In this document: positions 39,810 through 50,445 of the stretch, piece after piece
Layout of the letters: each line of letters opens with the position of its first letter
Position numbering within the stretch: the stretch's first letter is position 1
Origin: Clonostachys chloroleuca
Taxonomy: Eukaryota; Ascomycota; Sordariomycetes; Hypocreales; Bionectriaceae
Assembly (NCBI GenBank): GCA_037952775.1
Contig: JBANAY010000003.1
Span: forward strand, 4,216,001 to 4,280,000
Length of the DNA stretch: 64,000 nucleotides
Reading direction: 5' to 3'
The notes under the pieces: model-generated
Told to the model about the DNA's origin: nothing
The model's database searches: none
What the model saw: the letters and a program-made list of their open reading frames with translations, nothing else
Program-made: the position numbers and the translations under genes

Positions 39810-40255
39810 CTTATCTTTAAAGCTGAAGGAGATATCTAAGATCTAAGATCTAGTCTAGGGTAGGTTGGTTATAGGGTAGCTTGGGTATAGGTTAGGCTAC
39901 TAGAAGTTATAGACCCTTATTTAGGCTAATATAGCCTAATAACCTATAAATAACGCTGCTGACGCTCCTAGCCCTAAAGAGGAACTGGAGCCCGCTAAGC
40001 CGTAGCGGTCATAGCGGCCTGTAGCTACTGACCCACAGTGGCTGCAACCGCTATTGGCTAGTGATCGTAGTCGCTATCGGATAGCGGTCTCAATCGCTAT
40101 TGGCTAGCTGTTACAGGGGATAGCGATCGCTAGCAGTTAGTGGCTGCGATCGCTAACAGTTAGTGGTTGCGACCGCTAAAGGTTAGTGGTTGCAACCGCT
40201 AACTTATAGCGATACGGTCACTAACTTATAGTGGCTATAGTCTCTCAATTCAACA
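39810..40255 (+). mobile_element. Element Y, copy Y2 (3' part)
   Basis: 446 bp matching the part of Y1 that starts CTTATCTTTAAAGCTG, without the X insertion, and ending in the same CAATTCAACA. It directly follows the 3' LTR of A, so A most likely inserted into Y2 and the 5' part of Y2 lies in the assembly gap region. It contains the GC-rich hairpin tract (40,000-40,210) with units like GCTAACAGTTAGTGGTTGCG and the palindrome TAGCGATCGCTA. Confidence 0.7.
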
Positions 40256-43110
40256 GCTATAGTAATTAAGTTTATTTACTATAAGAGTACTAATTATAAA
40301 CTAAAGCTATATATATCTTACTTTTAGTTTTTACCTTCTAGCTCTAGATATTATATATATATTAACTATTCCTCTAAAACTATCTTTTTCTTTATATTTA
40401 CTAAAAAGCTTCTATTTTATATAATTTTAATAATTTTTACTATTACTCTCTATAATTAGGTATTTAATATACTAAGCTTAATTAATATATCTAGTATTTT
40501 TTCTAAAACTCTATTATAATTTAAGCTTTATATTTTATTCTAATAGAAAGATTTAATATTAAAAATCCTAATCTTCTATTACTATTATAGTAATATTCTC
40601 TCTAAGAATAAGATTATATTATATTCTAAGCTTAGAGATAATATAAACTAGTAGAGTTTTAATTTAGATAATAAAAGAAAAGAGATATTAAGATTTAATA
40701 GGAGAGATTATAGAAATATTACTAATAGTATATTTCCCTATAGCTTATTAAAGGATATAAAATAGATATTACTAAAGGTTTATAACTAATATAATTTAAC
40801 TTTAGGAAATATATCTAACCCTATTTATAATTAAATAATATATTATAATTCTTAATTTATAATCTTTTATAAGTATTTATTTTAATTAGATTATTAATTT
40901 TAATATTTAGAATATCTTTTAGAAGAGAAGAAGGAAATCTAACTCTTTTAAATATTTATCTATATTAGTCTTACTTATAATCCCTATATAACTATAAATA
41001 CAATCCTTTTAGAAGTATAAGTAAATACTCCTTTAGATCTAGAGATTATTAAACTTAAGAAATAGTTTATAGAACTTAGAGGGAATAGGTATTAAATTAA
41101 AGGTTATAAGTATAAGAAGGAAATTTAACTACTTATTAATCTTAGGAATAATAGATTATAAAATATAATCTATATATTACTAAATAGTATTATAAATTCT
41201 TCTTCTATAATATACTAATCTAGAATATTAAGAGATAGTTATAAAGAGAAAAAGAGAAGGAGTATATAAAGCTAAGGATTAATATTTCTATTTCTAAATA
41301 TACTAATCTAGCTAAACTACTCTATAAATAGTTTAATAATTAAACTAAATAAGAATATCTCTAATAGAGAATTAGAACTAATCCTTCTATTAAGTTTAAA
41401 TTATATAATTTAAAAGTCCTCTACTTAAGTTCTAATTATTTTTCTTTTCTTATAGAAATAATATAAAATCTAGACTATTAGCTTAAGGAGTAAATATTTC
41501 TATATTATTATTCTACTATTTAGAATAATTACTTTAATAAGTATTACTTACTAAAGTAGAAGTATATAGAGAGTTATAGAGAACTAATTAGATATAAATA
41601 TTCTAGATATAGGGATAAGAAGTTTAAGTATTTAAACTTCTTTTAAAATTATATTTAAAGAATTTATAGAGTTATACTCTAATTATCTAAATAGGTAAAA
41701 TATAAATAGTTATATAAGGCTAGATAGTATTAAATAGCTAATAGGAAATTATAGCTTCCTCTATAAGAAGTACTTTTAGAAATTATATTATTCTAGTTTA
41801 TAAACTAAAGTATTAAGTAGTTTAATCTTTTATTCTATATATCTTAGATAGATAGAGCTATTTTATATATTAGTATAGAGTATAAAATAGAAATAGATTT
41901 AAGTATTTTATAACTAGTATAGTATATTCTATAATTATAATAGGTATTTAAAAGTATATAAGATTACTAACTTTAATATCTAGAATATTTTCCTTAAGAA
42001 AGAAAAGAAAACTTAGCTATTCTAGCTATTTATATATATTACCCTTATATATAACTCTGAAGTAATTTCTAATATAGTACCTAAGGAAGTATAAATAAAC
42101 TTAATACTAGATAAATATCTAAAAGCTTAAATAATAATATACTATACTTAGAGAAACTATTAGATTAAGAACTATTAGGATAAAAAATAGATCTATAAGC
42201 TTATAAATAAAATCTATTTAAAATATATATAATATTAAAAAAAAGTTATTAAAATATACTATAAATATTACTTTTATTACCAGCTTATTTAGAATATTAA
42301 AATATAAGTATAGAGAGAAGAGAAAAAAATATATAGAGCTAGTTATTAATATTATTATACTAATATAGGCTTAGCTAGTAGAGATTTTCTACTACTAGCC
42401 TAATAACCTAAATAAAGATTAAATTCTTTAGTTTAGAATTAAAACTATTAATTTAAGAGTAGTACTCTATAATAAGAGATAGATAATTAAATAAGATTAT
42501 ATTTAGTAAAAGATTAGCTCTAAACTACCTATTAAAGCTTAGTTATTTACCCAGGGTATATAGTAAAGTTATATCTAGTCTTAATCTATTCTCCTTTCTC
42601 CTAGATACTATATAGTATTATAATTATATTAGTAATAAGTAACTCTCTTATAAAGAGTATATCTTTATATATTACTATCTAATTATTATAAATAATTATT
42701 TTAATAATTATTATCAAGCTAGATAGGAGTAAGCTAAGAAATAGAGATAAGTAATTAAGTATAAGTACCTAAAGTATAGAGATATTAACTTTTAATATTT
42801 AGACTACTTCAGAAGTTATATATAGAAGTAGTATAGTATTACTCTACAGATATTAAATCAGGTAGAACAGAGGTAGCTATATAAAGCGAGATACTATTAA
42901 ATAATAAAAGCTTATTAATATTACAGTAGAACTATACTCAGATTATTATATACTAGCAGAGAAATATAGATAGTAATTAGATTAATTCTATTCTAGAGGT
43001 ATATTTGAGCTCTCCAGACTAATAAATATAGGGCTTACTATAAAATAATATACTATTACTTACCTAACTATCTTCCTCGGGAATTTATTCCTTATGCTTA
43101 TATATGGGCT
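40256..43110. other. RIPped block of unknown origin at the isochore edge
   Basis: Plus-strand frames with RIP-type stops can be followed in pieces. Around 40,960-41,270 the frame includes TPLDLEIIKLKK and RGNRYQIKGYKYKKEI. Around 42,700-43,080 it includes KYLKYRDINFQYLDYF and LINIGLTIKQYTITYL in different frames. I do not recognise a transposase, RT or helicase. RIP damage fades over the last 100 bp before normal sequence begins. Confidence 0.5.
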
Positions 43111-43944
43111 GGATGTATAGCTAGCTTATAGTTATATATCACTGTAACTTTCAATACTGAAAGATCGCACTTAACCATAACCACTCTAATTTGCGTTTAC
43201 CAAGAGAGGTATCTTATCACGCTAACCGTGAGGGGCCCACTTAGGTAGTAGAAGTCAGTTCATTGAGAGTAGTTCTGTTCAAGGTGAAAGGGTAGAATAT
43301 TTCGATGAGGTGTTAGAAACTCTCTTCATAAGCGAGACCCGAAGATACGCACCGGGCTACTCTTACTCCGTTTCTAGATTCGTTTCTTCCTCATTATAGT
43401 TAAGCATCTTATTGAGCAAAGCGAGGTAGCTCGAGCATCGAAGGGTAATTAGGTGCTTCTCCCCTAAAACCATCATCATCCTCCTCAGATTTGATGCCAT
43501 ATCTCCTGGGCCACCTGCCACTCACCCTGTCCCACATGAATCAACGCTAGGTTGTAGCAGCTGATCAATGTAGGAGGATGATTTTCCCCTAAACTTAATT
43601 TGCTTGTGGAAACCACATTTGCCATAAGCTCTTCGGCCTTCAAGGATGCACAGTATGTCCCTAGCTGTAAGTGGGCAGATGAGGTAGTTCATGATATTAA
43701 TTAGGATGTGAGTGAAACTCTGACTTGCAGAGATGGCGCCCAATCAAGACGTTATAGAGACTGGAATATCCATTATCATGGGCAGGCAACGCTTAACTTA
43801 TTTGATAGATACTAAAAGTATGAAATTTTCTATTAGGTATTGTCTTTCTTTATTAGAAATAGAAAATAACAGGCTATTTTCCCGTATTATCAGAATCCTG
43901 TATAATTATCTATAAATCTAGCTATCTTGTAGTCTGATGTGAAT
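43111..43944. other. Boundary spacer, no gene recognised
   Basis: Composition returns to normal, with CpG and CpA present. Two short overlapping frames (43,522-43,743 minus; 43,733-43,915 plus) have no recognisable features. A small AT-rich patch (43,795-43,920) resembles RIPped DNA. Confidence 0.5.
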
Positions 43945-44667
43945 GACCTCAAGCTCAAGCAGCAACAGTGGGCAGCTCTAGATAGCGACTTATTTATAAT
44001 CTTGGAGATATCCACCGATGAAAAGACTTAGCGCAACCTGTGGTGTCAGCATACTGATGAACACAAGGATTATGAGAAACAGTCGCTATATGGCCAGGAC
44101 CGCCAGCTTGGCTATACTGGACCCTATGTAGGATAATATATTTGGAGTCAGGCCCAATATGACCTGAGATCCGGCCAAATTTGATATCACTTTGTTGTTG
44201 GAAACACGGCTCTTGTCTGGCCTTGGCTTCTTAAGCTGATTAAACAGGGACCAAGACATCAAGTCCTGATTTGGTCATGTACTCTAGCCAGGGGTCTTAA
44301 ATTTTTAGATATTCTACCAATATTTGATGTGATATCTTGACCACATCTCGTTCCTACCAAGGGCCCTCTTATGCTATGGATCAAACAGTGGAAGACTAAG
44401 AGGTATATACAGCGCCTTAAAGATATCTACTTGTTGTCTAAATGGAAAGATTTTCAACTGGAGAGGAAGCCAGAAGGAATTGACGGGTGCACAATATTCT
44501 ATTGGAAATCGACGCTGCCCAAAACCGATATTGCTGCAACGCAAAAGGGTCGCTCCCTTTGGAGCCATCTTAAACGAAGCTTCACATTCAGATTTGGTAA
44601 ACAGAAAATTGACGCGAGTGGTCACAATGATTGCGAGACGAATATCAAACAGTTCCTATTATAGATG
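43945..44667 (+). pseudogene. Degraded coding remnant, unidentified
   Basis: One plus frame is followed for about 240 codons, from DLKLKQQQWAALDSDLF through YGQDRQLGYTGPYVG and NTALVWPWLLKLIKQGP to HLKRSFTFRFGKQK. In-frame stops (TAG, TAA, TGA) fall near 44,030, 44,130, 44,190 and 44,338, with no plausible introns to remove them. The last 97 codons, from Met at 44,371 to TAG at 44,662-44,664, are open. Several stops are compatible with RIP of Gln or Trp codons, suggesting leakage of RIP from the neighbouring repeat block into a former gene. Family not recognised. Confidence 0.35.
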
Positions 44668-44907
44668 ACTGTTAGCTCCTTTGTTGCCTTTCATGCTCCA
44701 CCAGATCCGGGCCTGTAAGCTAAAAGCTATCTACGAAGCCATCGACGCTATGAGACAACCCGAAGAATGTTGGCTCAAGGTCAACGAACCGTTTAAGCCT
44801 GTTTGATATGAAACTACACCAATCGAAAGTAGCTCAGCCTCTCAGACCCAAACACGCAGGCCCAGCGTTAACAAAAGTTTGGGTAGCACCAGCCGTCAGT
44901 GACTCCT

Positions 44908-45870
44908 TTATCTTTGCAAAGTTAGCAGACCGGGGCGGTAAGGCAAAAGACCATAGTCGCCACTGGAGCTAGGAGATCGCCCCTGGTAGAGGAATTTCAA
45001 GTTGCAAGGGTCAATAGTCATGGTTTGATCAGGGTTGCTCCGGATCAGCTCGCCGTGGCTAATATCGTTGGTCCAGGTAGCTCCGCTGTTGGCCTTGCCA
45101 GCAAAGGGATGGGCCTCGCTCGCGGCCTGAGCAGTCCACGATCCACCGAGACTGGCCGCCGTGAAAGAGCGGAAATAGCGACCCTGTGCCCCGATAGCTT
45201 CAACAATCATGAGGTATCCACCACTGGAGACCGTGTAGACTTGAACAGCCTCAAATAAGTTGTTGGTGGTGTCACTCAGCACGATGGTAGATGAGGAGCC
45301 AAAGTTACCAGGGAAATTACCGATTGCCATACTGCTGCGGTAGATCTTGCCATTATCACCGCAGAAGAAGAGATACATATTCTGCGAGTCACCAATGATA
45401 GCCTGGTCGATGGGTCCGGTTGGCGAGTTGGATATAGATCCAGAGAATAGCGGCTGTGCAGACGACCATCCATTAGCATTGGTTGGGTTGCTAGACGTTT
45501 TATAGGAGAACGCAGTTGGTCCCCACTGGTAGGCAAGGACCCAAATATTTTTTGGGCGAAAGTAGAAGAGGCTTGGGGCGACAGTGGCCGCGGTCATAGT
45601 GTTTTGGCTAACTGAGCCCATCTGGCTCCAGTCGGAGAAGAGGCCGAAATTCATAGAGCCCCATTTCGTGCCGGAGTCGTGGTTGGTCGCATATACAAGA
45701 TTTTGGCCATTGTAAGTGACATGGGTGAAGTCCTTGAGCGAGACATACCCGGACTTTGGCTCAGCTAGTGAACCAGATGATGACCAGCGGTATGTCGACG
45801 GTAGAGAGCATTGGGCAAGGACGGCTACCGGCGACGCGAGCAACAATGCCGTAATACCGGAGAACTTCAT
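44908..45870 (-). CDS. GH62 alpha-L-arabinofuranosidase, secreted
   Basis: Encodes 320 residues in one exon. It removes arabinofuranosyl side groups from arabinoxylan outside the cell. The signal peptide [19 protein letters not shown] is followed directly by the GH62 domain (CSLPSTYRW..). The GH62 five-blade propeller residues are visible: general-base Asp47 in [11 protein letters not shown], pKa-modulating Asp155 in [10 protein letters not shown], and general-acid Glu207 in [10 protein letters not shown]. There is no carbohydrate-binding module. The reading frame is open for 27 more codons upstream, but the Met at 45,868-45,870 gives a proper signal peptide and is preferred. A possible XlnR-type site (GGCTAAA) lies 414 bp upstream. 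It acts with the GH10 xylanase and feruloyl esterases encoded nearby. Family assignment is firm; substrate fine specificity is inferred. Confidence 0.93.
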   Translation of the reverse strand: MKFSGITALLLASPVAVLAQCSLPSTYRWSSSGSLAEPKSGYVSLKDFTHVTYNGQNLVYATNHDSGTKWGSMNFGLFSDWSQMGSVSQNTMTAATVAPSLFYFRPKNIWVLAYQWGPTAFSYKTSSNPTNANGWSSAQPLFSGSISNSPTGPIDQAIIGDSQNMYLFFCGDNGKIYRSSMAIGNFPGNFGSSSTIVLSDTTNNLFEAVQVYTVSSGGYLMIVEAIGAQGRYFRSFTAASLGGSWTAQAASEAHPFAGKANSGATWTNDISHGELIRSNPDQTMTIDPCNLKFLYQGRSPSSSGDYGLLPYRPGLLTLQR

Positions 45871-46283
45871 GGTTGTGTGCAGACGTTGGTTGTTTTCTAA
45901 TGCTCCAGTAGAGTCAAAGTGGTTCTTATTTCTTGAGATGTTTTGGGGCAAGGGAATATCCCAAATTTATACTGCGAAACAGTCGAATCGTTTTCCACAT
46001 GTCGAACGAGTTCGTGGTATCAGAACCACTATCGTAGTGGCACGAGGCCTCGTCTCTCAGATGATTGACCTCGACTGGTTCTGTAAGGTCTTCTTACCGC
46101 ACCAATAAGGTATCGAAGTGGGATGTTCAATGCTTTGATATGCACTGGGGATAATCATAGGGTACCGCTTATGACAATTCGGGCTCAGGCAGTCCGGTCC
46201 TGACGGGGCCACTCGGCAATGCAAGCTCCGCTGGCTTTGTTCTTTCGAATTACCAAGTTAAACAGGCAGTTTTGTAGCACCAC

Positions 46284-46290
46284 GGCTAAA
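46284..46290 (+). promoter_or_regulatory. Possible XlnR/Xyr1 site upstream of GH62
   Basis: GGCTAAA, the consensus bound by the xylanolytic activator XlnR in Aspergillus, 414 bp upstream of the GH62 start codon. A single 7-bp match has limited weight. Confidence 0.3.
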
Positions 46291-47829
46291 GTGCATCCAA
46301 TTGAAGAGTGGCTAGCGCGGGCTAGCGGTTGACGTCCTCCAAGCATCACGGGCAGATGGCTTCACGGCCACACAACGGGGCCAGTTTGAGCAATGGACCA
46401 TTCCCCTCTGTTATCAGCAAGTATCCCTCCTTGCCTCAATAAGCAGTTCACATTATTCACAACTACTACAATTGTAGAGAGAAAAGAGAAGACGAGCCAA
46501 GACATACGAAATGGTGAACCCACGACAACTGAAGTGTCTGAAACCTCGTGTTATTTAGTAGTACTACAACCCTTCAGCCGGCGCGGAAACAATAGCCTAA
46601 AGTCCTTTAAGGGGTACGTATCGCAGCTCTGATTTGCCTAATTGGGTTGCTTACCAGCCCTTCATTTTGAAACACGCTCGCCTGTTCTGCAAATCGAATG
46701 TGGTTTGCTGTTGATCATTACCCTCTTCTACTGAGAAATAGCCTATATGAGTGACAGTGACCAAAGGAACTCCTTTACCCTAAGGCATAAGATTTACACG
46801 AGCCCTTGGATTGCCTTAGCGCTTAGGCCAATTTTTTCTTTGCCTTCAATGATCTTTTTGATTGGGCCGTGCAGGAGAATACTGATTGGACCACCTCATT
46901 GCTATGGGGCCCCTCCCAGCGCAGGGGTTTATGTACCAGCAAGTAGATGCAGGTCCTTTAGACGGACTGAGGCGGCAACACGACCGAAGCCCTTAACGTT
47001 GGTTAGATTGGTTCAGTTATAACCACGTTGAACATCACACCTCCAAGACTCATGTCTAGACTAACGGCTACCGGGTGCATGTTGAACCATGAGGTTGGAA
47101 AGCCTCTCATCTCACTTTTCGCTGAGCAACATGTCATGGTCCCGATACAAACTGAAGGGCAGTCTCGTTGCATAAATTGTATTGCCGAACAGTAAGGGGT
47201 ATCCAAAAACTAGCAGGGTTCAAGAAAGTATACTTCCTGATTCCCATAGGAGCGGGGCACAAGTAGTATTGGATGATACAGGCTTTCTTCCAGGATAGGA
47301 GTTGATCCGAGGTAACGGGAGTTTATACGGTTGGTAACGAGACTTTCTTTGAGCCAATAACAAAAGGTCATCCGGAGCAAACCGAGCTGCGGGCCAACGA
47401 AACCATTCAAATTCAACAAGATTTTCCCAACCGAGTTGATTCGGAACGAGTATTCCGGAATTAGATGCATTCGAACCATTAGATTATCTCCTACCATTGA
47501 AGTACGTGGAAAGATGAGACATCAGCATCTCAGGCTCCAACTCAGAAATCGCTTTTTAGGTGCTGCCGCAGTTGGGACCTTCCCTTTCCTTACCCTACGG
47601 TCAGAACAAAACTTGATTGATTCAGTTAATGCCTTCAGTTAACAGGATACTCTGGGTTAAAGAAGCCATACATGGTACCATTGGGAATATGAGATAACTT
47701 GAATCAAGTGGCATAGGGGTAGGGCTGCCTCCCAGCTTCATTAGCATCGCCAATTTCCATCGTTCGCTCATCCTAAATTTTGTAAATGAGAATGTTGCTC
47801 CTTACATTTTCTATGTGTATTGTACCGTA

Positions 47830-48350
47830 AAATAATGAAGGACAAGGTGCTCCGGTACGTGGTCGTTGGTGATGCGCATAGCCTCATCAAGATCCTTGAC
47901 AATAACTGGAACAGAATCCTTGATGGAGGAGCCACGGAGGGCTGTAAAATAAGCCGTCCCTACTCACCGCATTACCAAGGCATATACTTTCACCTCATTA
48001 ACGGAATCTGCCAAGGATCGGCGACTCAGGAATTCTCCACAGTAGCCGCCGATTGGCATATCCAACAGAGAGGATTCAATCCCAATTATCCGAAGCAACT
48101 CAGCGCGGTCACCGTCAACTCTGGCGAGTGCAGACCACTTGAAAGTGCCTCTCAGGGGAATCAAAGCCCGTTTATTGTCCACCACCTCGTCGACTGCACC
48201 ACTGAGCCATACTTGTAGGATCCTAGCCAGCTGGCTGTTCCCTTCGGTCTAGAACGTTGGCAATACCAACACGATTCTTGTGGTCATTCGCATCCACACT
48301 ACCAGCCTTCCTCCTTGATATTCTCGCAAGATTGTCCCATTCGGTTAGTG
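47830..48350 (-). pseudogene. Broken coding fragment, partly histidinol-dehydrogenase-like
   Basis: The minus strand reads three consecutive coding-looking pieces in shifting frames: EWDNLARISRRKAGSVDAND (about 48,290-48,350), RALIPLRGTFKWSALARVDG through LLRIIGIESSLLDMPIGGY and RRSLADSVNEVKVYALVMR (47,964-48,185), and SVPVIVKDLDEAMRITNDHV followed by PEHL (about 47,835-47,930). The last piece resembles the conserved DLDEAI..N..APEHL segment of histidinol dehydrogenase-type enzymes; the other pieces are not recognised. A GTGAGT...TTACAG pair of only 26 nt between the last two pieces is too short for an intron. Frame breaks and the absence of flanking exons point to a relic. Confidence 0.3.
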
Positions 48351-49524
48351 AAAAGATTTTTTTCAAAACGCGCACTCTGGAACCACAGCCGATGCGAAAG
48401 GCCTACACTTTAGTGGGGCTTCGACATGGTAAACCGGTTGTGGGCATGTCTTCGGAAAGAAAGGAGACTTTATCCTTGTCACATGTGTTCACAACACCAA
48501 GGCAGCAGACTAATCTACGACTGACTTTTTGTTTTCCTGGAGCAGTTGATCGCTGTGACTATGGATTATAGAAATGATGGTAGATGCCCTGGTTAGGTTG
48601 GTATCACTGAACAAATGCAGGTCTAATTGACAGGTGGATGATGGTATTCGATCAAGTATGAACTAACACCTATGAACATTTGTTGATTCCACTGGAGAGT
48701 GGTCTCTCCTCACTGACAACAAGCCCAAAGATATACAATCCTTATCAGTCTTTCGTCCTGATACATGGAATGGCTTGAGCTCTCCACTATTCTACTGCTT
48801 CCAGGACCAAGCCCGGAATCATCTCCCATGTCAGCTTTACTGATGATTACGTGGAACCACAAAAATTGATACGCCAAGCCCATGACGAGTAGTGCAGGCA
48901 GCCTGATTCGTCCATTGGGTCAATTGTTTCATCAGTCGCCGGCTTTATATAAATCCTTTGCTAGACAATGCTGCAAATTGGCATACTGCTGTGCAGCTTA
49001 TGCCGGAGCCTTGCTTGTCTTGTTTCAGGTTTGTGGGGAGAGGAGACACCACACTCCGCGAACGTCTTTCCAGGTCGGTCTGCACAAGAAAACAAGCGCT
49101 CTATTTGTTAATAAGAGGTTCGCTAAAAATCTGAAACAATTGTGGAATATTCACTACATGGCCAGATACATACTAGTCAAACCTCATCCGAAACCTACCC
49201 TGGTGACCTCGGGAAACTTCCAGCTTGGCTCAAATAAAATCCAATGAGCTGTATGATGAAGGAAGGGGATGCGCTACCAGAAAATGATAAAAGTTGAGAA
49301 GATTCCCCTTGGGAGAATTGACTGCCCAATCACACTGGATTTCTCAACACCATTGCAGTATCAGCAAGTCTGTACTTCGTTCAGTCGTATTCTTCGACAC
49401 TTGACTTTCATTTAGCTTTTGTTCATTCGTTTCTTACCAAGTCCAGGACGACTTGAATCTCTTTCCCTCTCTGCAAGAATCAAAGCAATATTGTCTGACG
49501 TGCTGTGCATTTCAATCAAGAAAC

Positions 49525-50445
49525 ATGAAGGTCGCAATCGTTCTCAGCGGTCTTGCCCATGTGGCGTCTGCCCACTACTTCTTCGACAAGACCGTCTCTG
49601 GCGGTGCCGCAACCGACAAGTATGTCCGAAAGTCGACTCGACCCACGGCGTACAATCCCATCAAGTTTTCCTCCAACCCGGCTGCGGATATTCGAGACGG
49701 CTCTACCATCGATGGGCCCGATGCCCGCTGCAACCAGGGCGCTTTCAAAAACGCCGGTAGCACCGAGGTCATGACTGTTGCCGCAGGCAGCGAGGTCCGC
49801 GTTCAGCTGGGTGTTGGTGCCACCATGCAGCACCCTGGCCCCGGTCTGGTCTACATGTCTCGTGCCCCCGGTGATAACGTCCAAGCTTACGATGGCTCTG
49901 GCGATTGGTTCAAGATCTTCGAGGAAGGCGTCTGCAGCCAGAGCGCCGACTTCACCAAGAATGCCTGGTGCACTTGGGACAGGAACTGGATAGCCGCGAC
50001 TATTCCGGCAGACACCCCCAGTGGCGAGTACCTTGTTCGTGTTGAGCACATTGGTATTCATCGCTCCCACGTGAACCAGCCTGAGCACTACGTCTCCTGC
50101 GTCCAAGTCAAGGTTACTGGAGGCGGCAGCGGTAGCCCCAGCCCGACAGTGAAGTTCCCCGGCGCCTACAAATCGACCGATGAATATGCCAACTTCAGCA
50201 TCTACGGCGGCCACAAAGCCTTCCCAATGCCCGGACCCGCGGTCTGGAGCGGCGGCGGCAAAGTTGGCTCTGGCAACTCCACCAACGATGATGCTGACAC
50301 CACCAACCCGACCACTAACCCGAGCTCCGGTGAAGGCTGTGCCGCCAGGTTCGGACAGTGCGGTGGTAAGGCCTTTGACGGTTCCAAGTGCTGCGCTACA
50401 GGTACATGCAAGGGTGTCAACGAGTGGTACTCCCAGTGCATCTAA
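49525..50445 (+). CDS. AA9 lytic polysaccharide monooxygenase with CBM1
   Basis: Intronless gene for 306 residues. Copper-dependent oxidative cleavage of cellulose or xylan-coated cellulose is the family activity. The signal peptide (1-16, ..LAHVASA) ends just before His17, which becomes the N-terminal copper-binding His of the histidine brace. His103 in [13 protein letters not shown] is the second ligand and Tyr189 in QPEHYVSC the axial residue; His179 (IGIHRS) is the usual second-sphere His. The position normally Gln in the QxY motif is Glu187. Cys69 and Cys192 are placed for a structural disulfide. A Gly/Ser/Pro- and Thr/Asn-rich linker leads to a C-terminal family 1 cellulose-binding module (about 270-306: RFGQCGG, CCATGTC, NEWYSQC). 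The start at 49,525 is chosen because it gives the signal peptide; an upstream in-frame Met at 49,453 does not. Confidence 0.94.
   Translation: MKVAIVLSGLAHVASAHYFFDKTVSGGAATDKYVRKSTRPTAYNPIKFSSNPAADIRDGSTIDGPDARCNQGAFKNAGSTEVMTVAAGSEVRVQLGVGATMQHPGPGLVYMSRAPGDNVQAYDGSGDWFKIFEEGVCSQSADFTKNAWCTWDRNWIAATIPADTPSGEYLVRVEHIGIHRSHVNQPEHYVSCVQVKVTGGGSGSPSPTVKFPGAYKSTDEYANFSIYGGHKAFPMPGPAVWSGGGKVGSGNSTNDDADTTNPTTNPSSGEGCAARFGQCGGKAFDGSKCCATGTCKGVNEWYSQCI

Larger units (their letters stand above)
1..43110. other. RIP-mutated AT-rich isochore-like block
   Basis: The block is dominated by TpA, with CpA, TpG and CpG scarce outside a few islands. This is the expected product of repeat-induced point mutation, a premeiotic C-to-T process of ascomycetes acting on duplicated DNA. 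Reading frames recovered by eye carry TAA/TAG where Gln or Trp is expected, and Cys to Tyr, His to Tyr and Asp to Asn changes. No intact gene was found. Normal composition returns at about 43,110-43,140. Stretches not listed separately (for example 1,010-3,147, 5,260-6,380, 6,750-8,415, 12,330-14,130 and 17,030-18,311) are RIPped repeat debris in which I recognise no product. Confidence 0.95.
45871..49524. other. 3.65-kb spacer between GH62 and AA9 genes
   Basis: Divergent promoter space for the GH62 (leftward) and AA9 (rightward) genes. Apart from the degraded fragment at 47.83-48.35 kb, only short frames of 65-130 codons without recognisable motifs are present (for example 46,393-46,632, 46,747-47,022, 48,257-48,571 and 48,882-49,247). 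Their composition and overlaps look like chance ORFs. Confidence 0.6.

Noticed and set aside
43130..43260. Possible tRNA or 5S rRNA gene near the boundary
   Set aside because: No cloverleaf with a T-loop or 5S internal control region could be assembled by eye; no RNA gene was recognised anywhere in the window.
49516..50214. 232-codon minus-strand ORF
   Set aside because: It fully overlaps the AA9 catalytic domain on the opposite strand; its length is due to high GC in the AA9 gene.
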